Below, piece by piece: positions 14,918 through 15,982 of a DNA stretch of 15,982 nt. The first letter of the stretch is position 1, and each line of letters begins with the position of its first letter. The notes beneath the pieces are model-generated. The model worked only from the letters and a program-made list of their open reading frames with translations. It was not told the DNA's origin and searched no databases. Source of the DNA: Casp-actino8 sp046091365 (GTDB lineage: Bacteria > Actinomycetota > Acidimicrobiia > Acidimicrobiales > Ilumatobacteraceae); contig JBJTBM010000134.1 in assembly GCA_046091365.1 (NCBI GenBank), positions 1-15,982 of the forward strand. The letters run 5' to 3'. The position numbers and the translations under genes are program-made.

Positions 14918-15598
14918 GAGATTCCCGGCGCCGGCGTATCGCCCCGTTGGGTCGAATGGCGTCGCACCGTGGACTTGGCGAAGTACGACCAGCGATACGA
15001 GGCCATGGCCGCCCGTGGCGAGAACGTGCACGGCGAAGCTGACGCCGTCACCCGTTTGATCGTGAAGTACCGGGACGGTCGAGTGCACCAGCATCCGTTG
15101 CGCGTTCTCGACGCAGGTTGTGGCACTGGGCGTCTGGCGGTGGAACTCGCGTGTCGCGGGCACGCGGTGACGGCGGTCGATCTCGATCCCGACATGGTCG
15201 GCAAGGCGCGGAGCAAATCATCCGACGTGTCGTGGATGGTGGGCGACCTGAGCACGGTGGAACTCATGACTCATGGTGGTCACTTCGATCTCATCGTGAT
15301 GGCCGGCAACATCTTGAATTTCTGCGCCCCGGGCACCCAGGCCGCCATCGTTCGCAACATGGTGAAACACCTGGTCGACGGGGGCGTGCTCGTGTGCGGT
15401 TGGTCGCAAGAACGACGCGACGATGCCTATCTGTGGGGTGACTTCGTGCGCGACGCCCGCGCCGCCGGAGCGAGGGTGGTCGAGAAGTGGACGAGCTGGG
15501 ACGGCGACACGATGGAGGCCGATGGCGTCGGTCGCCTGGGTGGCGAACCGGTGAGTAGCAGTGACTACGCGGTGATCACCGTGATCACGTTCTCGTGA
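14912..15598 (+). CDS. Class I SAM-dependent methyltransferase, 228 aa
   Basis: Rossmann-fold methyltransferase with motif I VLDAGCGTGRLAVELA, the acidic ribose-binding end of strand 2 in AVDLDPDMV, the motif II region WMVGDLSTVEL and the strand FDLIVMAGNILNF. The substrate is unknown; small-molecule methyltransferases of this style are very diverse. GTG 14912 and GTG 14903 are both in frame. I prefer 14912 because 14903 lies within the first copy of a perfect 13-bp duplication. It follows the HAD gene closely and is probably co-transcribed. The last codons contain overlapping GTGATCAC palindromes giving the peptide repeat VITVIT. Confidence 0.83.
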   Translation: MSEIPGAGVSPRWVEWRRTVDLAKYDQRYEAMAARGENVHGEADAVTRLIVKYRDGRVHQHPLRVLDAGCGTGRLAVELACRGHAVTAVDLDPDMVGKARSKSSDVSWMVGDLSTVELMTHGGHFDLIVMAGNILNFCAPGTQAAIVRNMVKHLVDGGVLVCGWSQERRDDAYLWGDFVRDARAAGARVVEKWTSWDGDTMEADGVGRLGGEPVSSSDYAVITVITFS

Positions 15599-15610
15599 TC
15601 GAGTACCTGA

Positions 15611-15982
15611 TCATTTCTCCGTGAGTCGTCGGGCGATCACCTTGAGGCACAGCGTCTCGTCGGCGCCCTCGAAGATGCTCAAGACACGGGCATCGACAAA
15701 GAGTCGGCTCACTGAGTACTCCTCGGCGTATCCGTAGCCACCGTGGATCTGCATGGCCTCGCGACTGACCCACTCGGCGGCCTTGCACACGTAGGCCTTC
15801 ACCATGCTGGCCTCGGTGGTGCCGACTCCTTTGGCCATCAGGCGGGCCACTTGGTAGCCGAACTGACGTCCGGCCTGGATGAGCACCGCCATGCGACCGA
15901 GCTTGACCCGGGTGAGTTGGTACTCGGCGATGTTCTTGCCGAACACGTTGCGATTGTGCGCGTGGTCGTAGGCGGCCTCGTA
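15611..15982 (-). CDS. Acyl-CoA dehydrogenase, C-terminal part (5' end outside window); possibly methylsuccinyl-CoA dehydrogenase
   Basis: FAD-dependent acyl-CoA dehydrogenase. The frame is open to the window edge (YEAAYDHAHNRNVFGKNIAEYQ), so about 123 C-terminal residues are seen. They include the helical C-terminal domain and the block AMQIHGGYGYAEEYSVSRLF with DARVLSIFEGADET, where the FEG glutamate is at the position of the catalytic base of short-chain members. The ending IFEGADETLCLKVIARRL resembles methylsuccinyl-CoA dehydrogenase (Mcd) of the ethylmalonyl-CoA pathway, and the nearby mcl gene fits that, but the fragment is too short to decide against an ordinary fatty-acid enzyme. Its stop is 12 bp from the convergent methyltransferase stop. 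Confidence 0.88.
   Translation of the reverse strand, partial: YEAAYDHAHNRNVFGKNIAEYQLTRVKLGRMAVLIQAGRQFGYQVARLMAKGVGTTEASMVKAYVCKAAEWVSREAMQIHGGYGYAEEYSVSRLFVDARVLSIFEGADETLCLKVIARRLTEK

Overview
The window reads as high-GC, F420-using actinobacterial chromosome. Strong G/C bias at third codon positions, an F420-type PPOX protein, an F420-type luciferase-like oxidoreductase, a DUF222/HNH (13E12-type) protein and several start codons lying 6-8 nt after a TAnnnT -10 box (leaderless transcripts) all point that way. An Acidimicrobiia-like lineage is my best guess, but it is an inference from protein flavour, not a search. Genes are dense. No tRNA, rRNA, CRISPR array, insertion sequence or prophage was seen.

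Layout. (1) 1-1528: the end of prfA (RF1) overlaps prmC, the methyltransferase that modifies the RF1 GGQ glutamine. (2) 1552-2019: a small PPOX-family F420/flavin protein. (3) 2042-2552, minus strand: wreck of a MocR-type (GntR plus aminotransferase-like) regulator with a frameshift, an amber codon and loss of almost the whole PLP domain. (4) 2673-7589: a four-gene operon for the lower reductive pyrimidine pathway (beta-ureidopropionase, dihydropyrimidinase, (methyl)malonate-semialdehyde dehydrogenase, F420-type LLM oxidoreductase), closed by a strong hairpin at 7682-7710. (5) 7594-8598: an EamA/DMT exporter. (6) 8609-9964, minus: a class III omega-aminotransferase that supplies the missing beta-alanine to malonate-semialdehyde step. 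(7) 10072-10740: dienelactone hydrolase family protein. (8) 10880-12061: DUF222/HNH protein cut by an in-frame TAG. (9) 12133-14076, minus: two CitE-superfamily genes, one very like the Chloroflexus trifunctional malyl-CoA/beta-methylmalyl-CoA/citramalyl-CoA lyase. (10) 14188-15598: a HAD hydrolase and a SAM methyltransferase. (11) 15611-15982, minus: the C-terminal part of an acyl-CoA dehydrogenase, possibly methylsuccinyl-CoA dehydrogenase.

How it fits together. Dihydrouracil/dihydrothymine are opened by the dihydropyrimidinase, decarbamoylated to beta-alanine/beta-aminoisobutyrate, transaminated, and oxidised to acetyl-CoA/propionyl-CoA. The lyase pair and the dehydrogenase at the right end could belong to an ethylmalonyl-CoA or 3-hydroxypropionate-type route that uses those acyl-CoAs with glyoxylate.

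The most striking result is regulatory. The pyrimidine operon and the separate aminotransferase gene, 7 kb apart and on opposite strands, carry the same 16-bp palindrome (15/16 identical). In both it is placed 7 bp before a yTGTTC -35 box and 18 bp before a TAssCT -10 box, while the spacers are unrelated. This looks like a dedicated activator site linking the two transcription units, and the obvious adjacent regulator is dead.
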